Shown piece by piece: positions 52,792 through 60,762 of a stretch of 64,000 nt of DNA. Origin of the DNA: RDYZ01 sp964518905 (GTDB taxonomy: Bacteria > Cyanobacteriota > Cyanobacteriia > Cyanobacteriales > Geitlerinemataceae); contig CAZFJL010000005.1 in the NCBI GenBank assembly GCA_964518905.1, positions 46,311 to 110,310 of the forward strand. Direction: 5' to 3'. The notes beneath the pieces are model-generated. The model made no database searches and had not been told where the DNA came from. It saw nothing but the letters and a program-made list of their open reading frames with translations. Numbering within the stretch: the stretch's first letter is position 1; the number at the start of each line of letters is the position of its first letter. Made by a program: the position numbers and the translations under genes.

Positions 52792-53418
52792 TTACTCGCG
52801 TCGTAAATAGACTTCGAGCCGATCGCGATCGTCCGTTAACAACACGGTTAGCTGACCGACGATCGGCACGTCTACCCCATCGTAAGTATTGTCGTAGAAC
52901 AACCGTAACCAGTAGGCGAAGCGGTCGCCCTGGATCACAATTCCATCTTCTGTGGTTCGTATTTCGTCAAGCGGCACGTCTCCTTTGGTCGTGCGCGTGT
53001 AGCGATAGACTTCTGCTGCGTTGCGATAGTCCTGATAAATATCGCTACCGTACAAATCCCGCAAAACCAGCTCTAGCCGCTCGATCGAGACAAACTCAAC
53101 CTCATCGCGCACCTCGATCTGCTCGCTACGGATAAAGTCCACCGGCTCATCCTGATAGAAACCCGGTAGGATTTTCCAAGCTTGAAATGTAAACCGCTGT
53201 CCGGGAATATCGCTGCGACTGACGCGCAGTGCGCCGGGATGGGCAGGCGGTAGGCCGGGATGACGTTCGATCCAGCGTTGTACGGTTGTTAGGTCGTCGC
53301 CGGGTAGCGCGATCGCCGGAGGAGTCGCGAGATTACAACCGATCGCGACGAGGGCAAGAACTTGGCCGCTAATCGAGCTTAGACAAACGAACGGGAATGA
53401 GCGAGATAGGGCAAACAT
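52792..53418 (-). CDS. Secreted protein of unknown function
   Basis: A 208-residue protein with a signal peptide (LSSISGQVLALVAIGCNLATPPAIA, cut near ALPG). The mature part is acidic and beta-rich (RFTFQAWKILPGFYQDEPVDFIRSEQIEV ... YRYTRTTKGDVPLDEIRTTEDGIVIQGDRFAYWLRLFYDNTYDGVDVPIVGQLTVLL). I recognise no domain. Similar small exported proteins exist in cyanobacteria. It is convergent with the phosphatase gene, with about 21 bases between stop codons. Confidence 0.65.
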   Translation of the reverse strand: MFALSRSFPFVCLSSISGQVLALVAIGCNLATPPAIALPGDDLTTVQRWIERHPGLPPAHPGALRVSRSDIPGQRFTFQAWKILPGFYQDEPVDFIRSEQIEVRDEVEFVSIERLELVLRDLYGSDIYQDYRNAAEVYRYTRTTKGDVPLDEIRTTEDGIVIQGDRFAYWLRLFYDNTYDGVDVPIVGQLTVLLTDDRDRLEVYLRRE

Positions 53419-53528
53419 GGTGAAACTTAAAGGCGATCGAAGCGTTGCCTCTAGTTTAAAAGCTGAATGCCGAAAAGCAGATCGTCAATGCTTCGACTTG
53501 AGGCTTATTAACGATTGGAATTTTAGAA

Positions 53529-53615
53529 CGGAGAGAGAGGGATTCGAACCCTCGTTAAAGTTACCCCTAAACAGCATTTCCAGTGCTGCGCCTTAAACCG
53601 CTCGGCCATCTCTCC
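53529..53615 (-). tRNA. trnS: tRNA-Ser (anticodon GGA)
   Basis: An 87-base class II tRNA on the minus strand: acceptor GGAGAGA/TCTCTCC, D arm GGCCGAGCGG, anticodon arm CAGCA-CTGGAAA-TGCTG giving GGA, long variable arm between TGCTG and the T arm GAGGG-TTCGAAT-CCCTC, discriminator G. CCA is not encoded. It reads UCC and UCU. Confidence 0.96.
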
Positions 53616-53769
53616 AGGGTGTGCTATTTGCATAGCTGCTTTGGCTAATTTCAACGGTTTTAAGGTCGAAATGGCTCAAAAGCTATAACAGCATAGCAAA
53701 TTTTGGACGATTGCTCATCGGCTCACCAAAATTTTATGGTCTGAGGCAGTTGATCGCCAATTCATTGTT

Positions 53770-54642
53770 CTAACGTGATCGCAAGCCCGTTACGATTCCC
53801 GACCATTGGACAAACTTTTCACCGGTACGGCGATAGGAAAAGAAACGATCGGCGTCCTGAAAGGTGCAGTGCGGCGCAACGGCGATCGCCTCGGCGGCAA
53901 TCCCGAGCTGACGGATCTGACCGACGATCACCCGGCGCACATCGAGCCGCACTTTGCCCGGTTCATCGTCGGAGTAGAGCGGCGATTCGGGATGATCGCG
54001 ATCGGCAAATCCCACATGCTCGATCACGCTCTCCGGTGAAACCCAATCACTGAACAAAGCCTTGACGACCTCAACTCCAACCTCGTCCGATACCTGATAC
54101 ACCGCCCCATCGATCGCAGGCCCCAAGGCAATCCGCAAATCCTCGCGCCGACTACCCTGGGCTTCGAGCTGGGCGATCGCCTTGGGGACGATCATCGCCG
54201 CCGTTCCGCGCCACCCGGCATGGATCGCGCTGGCCGCTCCCGTGCGCCGATCGCCGACCAACACCGGCGTACAATCCGCCGTACAAGTCCATAGGGCTTG
54301 CTGGGTCTGGTTTCCCCAGATGCCATCAGCGTCCACCAGTTCCGGCAATTCACTGGAGATCACTGGCGTCAGATCGTTGCAGAGAACCACGCGATCGCCG
54401 TGAACTTGCTTCACCCGATAGGTTGTCGCTCCCTGGATCGGTGTCAACATCGGCGCCAACTCAAAGGGTGTGTGCGGGTACGCCTGACGTGACCAAAAGC
54501 CGTGGGCAAAGTCAGCGAGCAGGGAGCAGGTGAGATAGGAACCAGCTTCGGTGGTCGCGTGCCACGTCCATTCAGCGGCGACAGAAGAAGCGGTCGAGAT
54601 CGAGGCGGAGTTGATGGGAGGCGTTGCAGAGGATTGAGTCAC
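53770..54642 (-). CDS. pgeF: Peptidoglycan-editing factor PgeF / purine nucleosidase-like (DUF152)
   Basis: About 290 residues of the LACC1/PgeF family. The bacterial proteins act on adenosine and related nucleosides in vitro, and PgeF prevents incorporation of wrong residues into peptidoglycan precursors in E. coli. Metal-ligand motifs are VKQVHGDRVV, ADGIWG, TCTADCTPVLVGD and AIHAGWRGTAAMIVPKAI, with CTFQDADRFFSYRR at the end. GTG at 54642 is the more natural start; an upstream ATG adds seven residues. tRNA-Ser lies downstream. Confidence 0.9.
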   Translation of the reverse strand: MTQSSATPPINSASISTASSVAAEWTWHATTEAGSYLTCSLLADFAHGFWSRQAYPHTPFELAPMLTPIQGATTYRVKQVHGDRVVLCNDLTPVISSELPELVDADGIWGNQTQQALWTCTADCTPVLVGDRRTGAASAIHAGWRGTAAMIVPKAIAQLEAQGSRREDLRIALGPAIDGAVYQVSDEVGVEVVKALFSDWVSPESVIEHVGFADRDHPESPLYSDDEPGKVRLDVRRVIVGQIRQLGIAAEAIAVAPHCTFQDADRFFSYRRTGEKFVQWSGIVTGLRSR

Positions 54643-54694
54643 GATCGCAGCGAGACAGAACACTGTTAGCCTAAGCGATTCGCTGGCTCAACGA

Positions 54695-56107
54695 TTAATT
54701 TAGCTGGGACGATTGATTAAGTCGCGACGCGCCATACACCGCAAAACCCGTCGCCATTCCCGGCAACACTTCATAGATCGACCCTGAAAGCTGAAGAATA
54801 AGACCCCAGATTGCCGCCGCTGCGATTCCCGCCAGCATCATCGCCACCGCTACCCCATTGCTGACCGGCCAACGCCACGCCCGCACCATGAGCAGCGGCC
54901 CCAGCCCCGAGGCCAGCGCCGACCAGGCAAAAACACCCAGCGCGAAAACTTCTTTGTTACTCGCTAGGGCGATCGTCAGGATAATCACCGTGACGATAAT
55001 CGTTCCTCCCTTCGCCAGTCGATAGGAGTGCGACAGTCGGGGGAATAGATCTTGCGTCAGTGCCGCCGAGCAGGACAAAATCTGCGAGTCCGCCGTCGAG
55101 ACGACCGCCGCGAAAATCCCGGCCAAGATCGCCCCGACAGCGAGTGAGGGCAGCAACTCGATCGCCAGTGTTGGGAGCGCCAATTCGGGATCGCCGCCCT
55201 GCATTAAATCCGGCAGCAGCACCCGCGCACTTAGCCCGACGATCACCGCTGCCGCCGAGAAGACCACGTAAGCAAAAGCATAGATATTTCGCGTCAAGCC
55301 CATATTTTCTGCGCGATCGATCGCCATGGCTCGCACCATGATGTGCGGCTGGCCGACCACGCCGACGCCCGCCACCAACCAACTCAGCAAAAACAGCCCA
55401 AAGCCAAACTGCAAACCCTGCGGTACGGGATCGACCAGCGACGGATCGATCGCCGTTAACTGTTGCCACATACCTCCAAAACCACCGCAGGCCACCAGTG
55501 CCACCACGACCATCGCCAGCATTGCCAGCATCATGACCACGGACTGGATCACGTCGGTCCAGATCGAGGCACGAATCCCGCCGGAGAAGCAGTAGGAGAC
55601 GACGATCACCGCACCGAGGACAATGCCGAGGTTATAGTCCCAGCCGAAAATTACGTGCAGTGCCTTACTGCCCGCCAGGAGTTGCGCCGCCGCGTACGCC
55701 CCGAGAAAAGCGATCGTTGTCAGGGCGGACACCACGGCGATCAAGCGGTTCTGGCGATCGCCACCCGCCAAAAATGCCCCGATCGTCTCGGAATTGGTCT
55801 CTTCGGACACCACCCGCAGCGGCTGGTGAACCAAGAACCAGGCCAGATAGTCTCCCAAAAACCACCCCAGCAGCAGCCACACCGAGGAAATCCCCACCTG
55901 ATACGTCCAACCCAGCATGCTGATAAACATGCCGCCGCTGTGAGCCGTAGCGAAGGCGGAGAGTCCCGTCATCCAGGGATTGACGTTGCGGCTGGCGAGC
56001 AGATAATCCGCGGTCGTGCTCTGTTTACGGCTAGCGGCGAACAGGCCGACCCCGGTAAACAGCAGCAAAAAGGCAATGAAGCTAATCGCGATCGAAATAG
56101 TGGACAT
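54695..56107 (-). CDS. Sodium:solute symporter family protein (SSF)
   Basis: A 470-residue, roughly 13-helix importer of the PutP/PanF class. Recognisable segments are ADYLLASRNVNPWMTGLSAFATAHSGGMFISMLGWTYQVG, the SSF signature VVGQPHIMVRAMAI, and FAAVVSTADSQILSCSAALTQDLFPRL, where the AD(S)Q/sodium site is typical. The substrate cannot be read from sequence; proline and pantothenate are known for relatives. The ATG start is clear. It lies 26 bases downstream of the DUF427 gene on the same strand, so both may share a transcript. Confidence 0.9.
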   Translation of the reverse strand: MSTISIAISFIAFLLLFTGVGLFAASRKQSTTADYLLASRNVNPWMTGLSAFATAHSGGMFISMLGWTYQVGISSVWLLLGWFLGDYLAWFLVHQPLRVVSEETNSETIGAFLAGGDRQNRLIAVVSALTTIAFLGAYAAAQLLAGSKALHVIFGWDYNLGIVLGAVIVVSYCFSGGIRASIWTDVIQSVVMMLAMLAMVVVALVACGGFGGMWQQLTAIDPSLVDPVPQGLQFGFGLFLLSWLVAGVGVVGQPHIMVRAMAIDRAENMGLTRNIYAFAYVVFSAAAVIVGLSARVLLPDLMQGGDPELALPTLAIELLPSLAVGAILAGIFAAVVSTADSQILSCSAALTQDLFPRLSHSYRLAKGGTIIVTVIILTIALASNKEVFALGVFAWSALASGLGPLLMVRAWRWPVSNGVAVAMMLAGIAAAAIWGLILQLSGSIYEVLPGMATGFAVYGASRLNQSSQLN

Positions 56108-56133
56108 AGACTATGCGGAAAACCTGGCAGTGT

Positions 56134-56631
56134 TTACCAGCCCATCGTACCGGGTTCGCCTTTAAATGGGCCGACCACATCCGACGTAATCCAGCCGCCG
56201 TAGAAGCCGCCCGGTTGGGGGATGACGCGATCGCCGTCTACGTAGCAGGCGTCCATAAACTGGGCATAAAAGGCACAGTGGTCTTTGATCTCCGCGAAAT
56301 TCGGCGTCGGGTTGGTGTACTGCCACACGACGTTTTCGGCGGTGCGATCGCCCACGGCTAGGTTGAAATAGCAGGAGACGCCTTTCCATTCGCAAAACGT
56401 CTGGCGGGGTGTCGCCTTGAGGTACTCGAAGCGAATATCTTCCGGCGGGATGTAGTAGCTCGGCGGATGACTGGTTTCCAAAACACGCTTGGCGCGGCGG
56501 GTGTCGGCAATCACAACGTCGTTGAAAATTACTTGGATGTGTTTATCGGTCGCTTGCCAACAGGCGGGACGGGGATAGTCCCAGACGGATTCTTGGCCAG
56601 GTTCGGGGGGGATCGGGGTGGGTCGGAACAT
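56134..56631 (-). CDS. DUF427 domain protein
   Basis: A 165-residue protein with a complete DUF427 beta-fold: VIFNDVVIADTRRAKRVLETSHPPSYYIPPEDI, FEYLKATPRQTFCEWKGVSCYFNLAVGDRTAENVVWQYTNP, and a C-terminal MDACYVDGDRVIPQPGGFYGGWIT. Function unknown; related proteins are widespread in bacteria and fungi. It may be co-transcribed with the SSF symporter that follows. Confidence 0.88.
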   Translation of the reverse strand: MFRPTPIPPEPGQESVWDYPRPACWQATDKHIQVIFNDVVIADTRRAKRVLETSHPPSYYIPPEDIRFEYLKATPRQTFCEWKGVSCYFNLAVGDRTAENVVWQYTNPTPNFAEIKDHCAFYAQFMDACYVDGDRVIPQPGGFYGGWITSDVVGPFKGEPGTMGW

Positions 56632-56691
56632 GAGTAAGTTGTGGTAGCGATATTGAGTTAAGTGAACGTGAGGTCGGGATCAGCGATTCAG

Positions 56692-56805
56692 GTAACACAA
56701 GCTTCCAGCTTGTTGATTGGCGGAGAAGGCGATGCAATGATGCGAGTCGTTTGTGGTCTGTCTCATGGAATCAATCCAAGCCAACAACCAAGATGGTTGT
56801 GTTAC
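56692..56805. repeat. Element E
   Basis: A 114-bp non-coding element with imperfect terminal inverted repeats, GTAACACAAGCTTCCAGCTT ... and CAACCAAGATGGTTGTGTTAC-type right end (about 19 of 24 positions match). The left end resembles 24399-24420. GTAACACAAGCTT strings of this type are common in cyanobacterial intergenic DNA. Confidence 0.65.
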
Positions 56806-56882
56806 GTGGGTTTTGCGTTGCTCTTAACCCGAACTCACGTTAAATGAGCTTGAATTGGGCGAGATTGAGTTAGACGGTGCGC

Positions 56883-58238
56883 TTATGCGTCCCGCGCGAG
56901 GCGAAATCCGGCGTGCTGATGAAAGTTGGGGCGAAACCAATTGCGACAATCCTGCGCGGCATAGGCTCCCGTACTTGCCCAGGAACCACCGCGCATGACT
57001 TTGTGTTGACCGTCAAAAAACGGCTCGGAGTAGTCCCGATACAGCGGATGCGGCGCAAAACCGGGTAGCGGCTCGAAGTCATCGCCCAGCCACTCCCACA
57101 CGTTACCGCGCAGATCGCACAGGCCATCACGATCGCCCTCCAGTAAACCCACCGGGCTGGGTGAGCCAAAGCGTAAATCGAGGTTTGCCGCGTCTGACTG
57201 AGCCGATCGAGCCGATTCAGCCCGATCGCCCGCCGGTAAACTCACCTGCCATTCCGCCTCGGACATCAGGCGCGTCCCGTCTCCGTACCAGCGACAGTAG
57301 GCCATCGCCTCATCGTGATTGACCTCCACCGGCCAGGTTAGCGGCAGATCGATTTCCTCGAACACCGTGCGGTAACGAATACGATCGCCCTCACGCCGCC
57401 AAAACTTTGGGTGCTGCGGTCGCGTCTCCGATCGCGATCGCCAGGTCTCCGGTTCCACGTCCCAAAATTCGGGATTGTCGTAGCCACCATCGAGTACAAA
57501 CTTGAGAAATTCGCCGTTCGTGACTGGCGATCGTCCTGCCAGAAAAGGCCGCACCGTCACCGATCGCGAGCCGTAGTCGCTATCCCAACCGTAGGTGTCC
57601 GCCGTGGACGCTTTGCCCAACACCGTCCGGCCACCGGCCACCGGCACGAGCGTATTGTCCAGCACCGTCCCGGAAGTCGGCGCATATTCCCACTCATCCG
57701 GGCGACGCAGGCGATCGGGGTCGAACTGGCGCAGCAACATTGATGAGGTCTCGAAGTGGATGCGCTGGTGTTCGATGCCCATCAGCAGCGCCCAGATTGG
57801 CTGCGCTTGCCAGGGTCGATCGTCCGCACTTTGGCGATCGAGCGGCGCACGGTTGATCACGCGGGCGACCTCCTCGCGGGCGCTGTGGCGATAAGCCCAA
57901 ACCCGATCGACCTCCGGCCACTGCACATGAGCCATCGCCGCTTCCAGTTCCTCCGGGGTAGACGGATCGACGCCAATTTCAAACAGCGTTTCATAGTGCG
58001 GATTGATGCGCCGATCGAGCCAGTCCACCTGGATCAACTTATTGAGATAAAACACCGCCGAATGGCCGAGGTAGAAAATCAGCCGGTTTCGCAGCGGGTC
58101 GGGACTGAGGTAAAAGGTGTTGGGATCGATCACCGTGGCGAGCAGGCGATCTTCGATCTCCCAGGCATTCTCGAAGTAGGCGATCAGGGCATCACGATCG
58201 CAGTGATGCCGGTGAGGTTGAGGTAGGGATGACAGCAT
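56883..58238 (-). CDS. egtB: EgtB/OvoA-type thiohistidine sulfoxide synthase
   Basis: About 451 residues. I choose the ATG at 58238 because the longer frame runs 180 bases into egtD. A DinB-like N-terminal domain holds iron ligands in ALLMGIEHQRIHFETSSMLLRQ, and a formylglycine-enzyme-like C-terminal domain starts near VPVAGGRTVLGKASTADTYGWDSDYG and ends HKVMRGGSWASTGAYAAQDCRNWFR. The phrases FETSSMLLRQ, LGK-TYGWD-DYG and LPLTWPVEVNHDEAMAYCRW are closer to OvoA, which couples cysteine to histidine C5, than to classical mycobacterial EgtB. The enzyme likely joins a sulfur donor to histidine or its betaine. EgtA, EgtC and EgtE are not in the window. Confidence 0.85.
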   Translation of the reverse strand: MLSSLPQPHRHHCDRDALIAYFENAWEIEDRLLATVIDPNTFYLSPDPLRNRLIFYLGHSAVFYLNKLIQVDWLDRRINPHYETLFEIGVDPSTPEELEAAMAHVQWPEVDRVWAYRHSAREEVARVINRAPLDRQSADDRPWQAQPIWALLMGIEHQRIHFETSSMLLRQFDPDRLRRPDEWEYAPTSGTVLDNTLVPVAGGRTVLGKASTADTYGWDSDYGSRSVTVRPFLAGRSPVTNGEFLKFVLDGGYDNPEFWDVEPETWRSRSETRPQHPKFWRREGDRIRYRTVFEEIDLPLTWPVEVNHDEAMAYCRWYGDGTRLMSEAEWQVSLPAGDRAESARSAQSDAANLDLRFGSPSPVGLLEGDRDGLCDLRGNVWEWLGDDFEPLPGFAPHPLYRDYSEPFFDGQHKVMRGGSWASTGAYAAQDCRNWFRPNFHQHAGFRLARDA

Positions 58239-58284
58239 GATCAGAATTTTTCGTATCGCTATGTTGATAGTCGCGAGCTTTGGA

Positions 58285-59340
58285 TTAACGGGCGATCCGA
58301 CGTGTGAGGATCGAGGTAAACCAGCCCTGCGGGTCTTGCCAAACCTTGACGGGTTCGAGGCCGTGGTGATTGAGCTGGGTTTGTAGCGCGTCAACGTCGA
58401 ATTTACGCGAGATTTCCGTGCGGATCGTCTCGCCTTGGGCGAAGCTAAACCGACGATCGCCGAGGTGGACATCGTGGGCTTTCAAGCAGCGCAAATGCAT
58501 CTCAATCTGGCGATCGTGCTCGTTATAAAATGCCCAATGCTCGAAATTATCGCGATCAAAGTCGGTCGCGAAACGGCTGTTCAGATGGTCGAGAACATTG
58601 AGGTTAAAGCGTGCTGTGACGCCTTCTGCATCGTTATAAGCCGCTTCAAGCTGCGGTGTGGCTTTGTGCAAATCGACGCCGAGCAAAAAATATTCGCCCA
58701 CACTGAGGAAGTCGCGCACCTGCATGAAAAAGCGATCGCACTCCTCCGGCGTGAAATTTCCCAGCGAACTACCGAGAAAAATCAGCATCCGCGACGGTAG
58801 ATCGATCGCGTCCCGATCAACGCCTAGCTCGGCCAGGGCTTGCTCGTAGGTGGCGATCGCGCCGCGCACGTGCAGCGTCGGGTAGTCGCACAACAACTGC
58901 CGAGCGCTATCGGTCAAAATCGTGCGGCTCACGTCGATCGGCGTGTAGTGCAGCGGCTCGCCCAGATCGCGATAGGCATCGAGCAGAGCGCGGGTTTTGG
59001 TCGAACTGCCGCTCCCCAGTTCGACCAGTTCGCAGGGGCCGGTAGCATCGGCGATTTCCCCAGCGTAACGATCCAAGATCCAAGCCTCGGTACGGGTCGG
59101 GTAATACTCAGGCTGGTCGCAAATGGCTTCAAATAGCTCGGAGCCGTGCTGATCGTAAAAATATTTGGCGGGCAGGGTTTTCTGCGGCTGGGCGAGTCCG
59201 TTGAGGATTTCGTTGCGATCGGCGGCTTGGGCGGCAAGCTGATCGGCGCGATCGCTGTCACGCAGGGTTTCGATCTGGAGGCGAGGGTCTGAATCTTCAT
59301 GGTTGGGATGATCGAGTTCAGGTGTCCGAAAAGTAGCCAA
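58285..59340 (-). CDS. egtD: EgtD-like histidine N-methyltransferase
   Basis: A 351-residue SAM-dependent methyltransferase (DUF2260/EgtD family), which in actinobacteria trimethylates histidine to hercynine. Family motifs are LPAKYFYDQHGSELFEAICDQPEYYPTRTEAWIL, CELVELGSGSSTKTRALLDA, YTPIDVSRTIL, MLIFLGSSLGNFTPEE and FLLGVDLHKATPQLEAAYND. Start is TTG, with GGAG seven bases before it. The gene precedes egtB by 46 bases on the same strand, forming a two-gene unit for an ergothioneine-like thiohistidine, by inference. Confidence 0.88.
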   Translation of the reverse strand: MATFRTPELDHPNHEDSDPRLQIETLRDSDRADQLAAQAADRNEILNGLAQPQKTLPAKYFYDQHGSELFEAICDQPEYYPTRTEAWILDRYAGEIADATGPCELVELGSGSSTKTRALLDAYRDLGEPLHYTPIDVSRTILTDSARQLLCDYPTLHVRGAIATYEQALAELGVDRDAIDLPSRMLIFLGSSLGNFTPEECDRFFMQVRDFLSVGEYFLLGVDLHKATPQLEAAYNDAEGVTARFNLNVLDHLNSRFATDFDRDNFEHWAFYNEHDRQIEMHLRCLKAHDVHLGDRRFSFAQGETIRTEISRKFDVDALQTQLNHHGLEPVKVWQDPQGWFTSILTRRIAR

Positions 59341-59502
59341 GGTAATGCTCCGTATGTATTTTTAATGCCTTCTATTATGGGGGGGCGATCGCGTTTCGTA
59401 GCGTTGGAAAATATCCAATGAATGTGGATAGATCCTTGCCTTCTTTCGCCCATACCCATGCCGTCACCGATGCCCACTCCCTGTTCACCGACTGCATTTT
59501 CG

Positions 59503-60318
59503 ATGCATCGATTTAACGCCGCCTTCGCCACGATTCAGCACGATCAAGACGAGACGATCGCCCGTCCGTTGGGCTTCGATGTGTGCTACGTCGATCAACT
59601 GGATTCGACCAACACGGAGATTTGGCGACGCCTCGATCGCGACGCTGGCACAAAACCGGGCGCAACCACGATCGCCGGTCAGCAAACCGCCGGACGCGGT
59701 CAATGGAGCCGTCAATGGCAGTCCGATCGTGGCGGGCTATACCTTTCGACCTTGCTCGCTCCCCATTTACCCATCGCCGAAAGCGCCCAGCTCACGTTTG
59801 CGAGCGCCTGGGGGATTGCGACGAGTTTGCGCGATCGGGGGATTCCGGTGGAGCTGAAATGGCCGAATGATTTGCTGTTGAACGGTCGCAAGTTGGGCGG
59901 GATTTTGACCGACATTCGCACACGGGCGGAGACGATCACCCACGCGGTGGTGGGGGTTGGGGTGAATTGGCAAAATTCGACGCCGGAGACGGGGATTAGT
60001 TTGGCGGAGTTTTGGTGTGAGAATCCGGGGCGATCGCCGTTGTCGTTGGAGTTGTTGGCCGCGATCGTGTTGAGTGGAATCGCTCGCGGGTTTTACTTTT
60101 GGCAAACCCACGGGATCGAGGCGGGGACTGCGGCCTATGAGGAGTTGTTATTTCATCGGGGTCGGACGATCGCGATTGATGGTCGATCGGTTGCTGTTTT
60201 GGGGGTGACGATCGATGGAAAGTTGCGGGTATGCAGCACACAAAACGGTGTCGAATGTGAAATGACATTTGCGCCGGGATCGATTCAGTTAGGCTATGGC
60301 GATCAGTTGCCGTCGTAA
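59503..60318 (+). CDS. birA: Biotin-[acetyl-CoA carboxylase] ligase
   Basis: BirA attaches biotin to the acetyl-CoA carboxylase carrier protein. This is the short form without a DNA-binding domain: about 271 residues from the ATG at 59503. ATG at 59458 and 59422 are also in frame. Motifs are YVDQLDSTNTEIWRR, TTIAGQQTAGRGQWSRQWQSDRGGLYLSTLL (biotin/AMP loop), VELKWPNDLLLNGRKLGGIL and VVGVGVNW. It is divergent from egtD with about 160 bases between. Element A lies directly downstream. Confidence 0.93.
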   Translation: MHRFNAAFATIQHDQDETIARPLGFDVCYVDQLDSTNTEIWRRLDRDAGTKPGATTIAGQQTAGRGQWSRQWQSDRGGLYLSTLLAPHLPIAESAQLTFASAWGIATSLRDRGIPVELKWPNDLLLNGRKLGGILTDIRTRAETITHAVVGVGVNWQNSTPETGISLAEFWCENPGRSPLSLELLAAIVLSGIARGFYFWQTHGIEAGTAAYEELLFHRGRTIAIDGRSVAVLGVTIDGKLRVCSTQNGVECEMTFAPGSIQLGYGDQLPS

Positions 60319-60326
60319 CCGTCTTA

Positions 60327-60443
60327 TACGAAATCCGGTTCTGTCTAGGAAAAAGACAAAAGCGTCGATGAGCACTGAGCGGAGTCGAAGTGCGGTGTCC
60401 GCCTAGATCGACGATCTAAGCTTATACACAGTCGGATTTCGTA
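60327..60443. repeat. Element A, copy 2
   Basis: A 117-bp element with a perfect 11-bp inverted repeat, TACGAAATCCG ... CGGATTTCGTA, flanked by TTA on both sides (60324-60326 and 60444-60446). Its core contains GAGCACTGAGCGGAGTCGAA. Copy 1 is at 14790-14905, with TCA flanks. Confidence 0.8.
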
Positions 60444-60467
60444 TTAAACAATGGAGTTCAAAGGGCA

Positions 60468-60737
60468 ATGAAACGACTCAAACCACCCGTCGGGGACTAC
60501 CACGCAAAGCGGGTCAATCGTTTGAAGGATTTAGAGTACGCTGCTCTAACGCTGCAAACGGCGCTGGAATGCGCAAAAGAGGATGGCTGTACAGACGGTT
60601 TTATCTACACGATGTCCGATTTAGTGGAAGCTTTGGGAGTCGAGCAAACACGAGAGCTGCTCAAACCCATTACCGTCGGAAGACCAGAACACAAAGCGCA
60701 GATGGCGTCCTACCTTCACGTTTCAACTTATTCTTAA
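60468..60737 (+). CDS. HigA-like antitoxin-related protein without HTH tail
   Basis: An 89-residue protein. The N-terminal half (DYHAKRVNRLKDLEYAALTLQTALECAKEDG ... TMSDLVEALG) resembles the start of HigA-type addiction-module antidotes (YH-RLKD-EYA--YL--AL). The C-terminal half lacks the usual helix-turn-helix. No RelE/HigB-like toxin precedes it; element A occupies that place. An orphan or decayed antitoxin is the best guess, with moderate doubt. The ATG start has a weak GGGCAA-type upstream site. Confidence 0.5.
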   Translation: MKRLKPPVGDYHAKRVNRLKDLEYAALTLQTALECAKEDGCTDGFIYTMSDLVEALGVEQTRELLKPITVGRPEHKAQMASYLHVSTYS

Positions 60738-60745
60738 GCTCTTGG

Positions 60746-60762
60746 AGAGTGACAAAGGTTAA
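60746..60762. repeat. Element D end fragment
   Basis: GGAGAGTGACAAAGGTTAA matches the right end of element D (49178-49194) with a two-base deletion, and overlaps the end of the ketosynthase gene by a few bases. No other end is visible. Confidence 0.45.

Noticed and set aside
58239..58472. N-terminal extension of egtB by 78 codons
   Set aside because: It overlaps egtD by nearly 190 bases on the same strand, is basic and low complexity, and family proteins start near MLSSLPQ.
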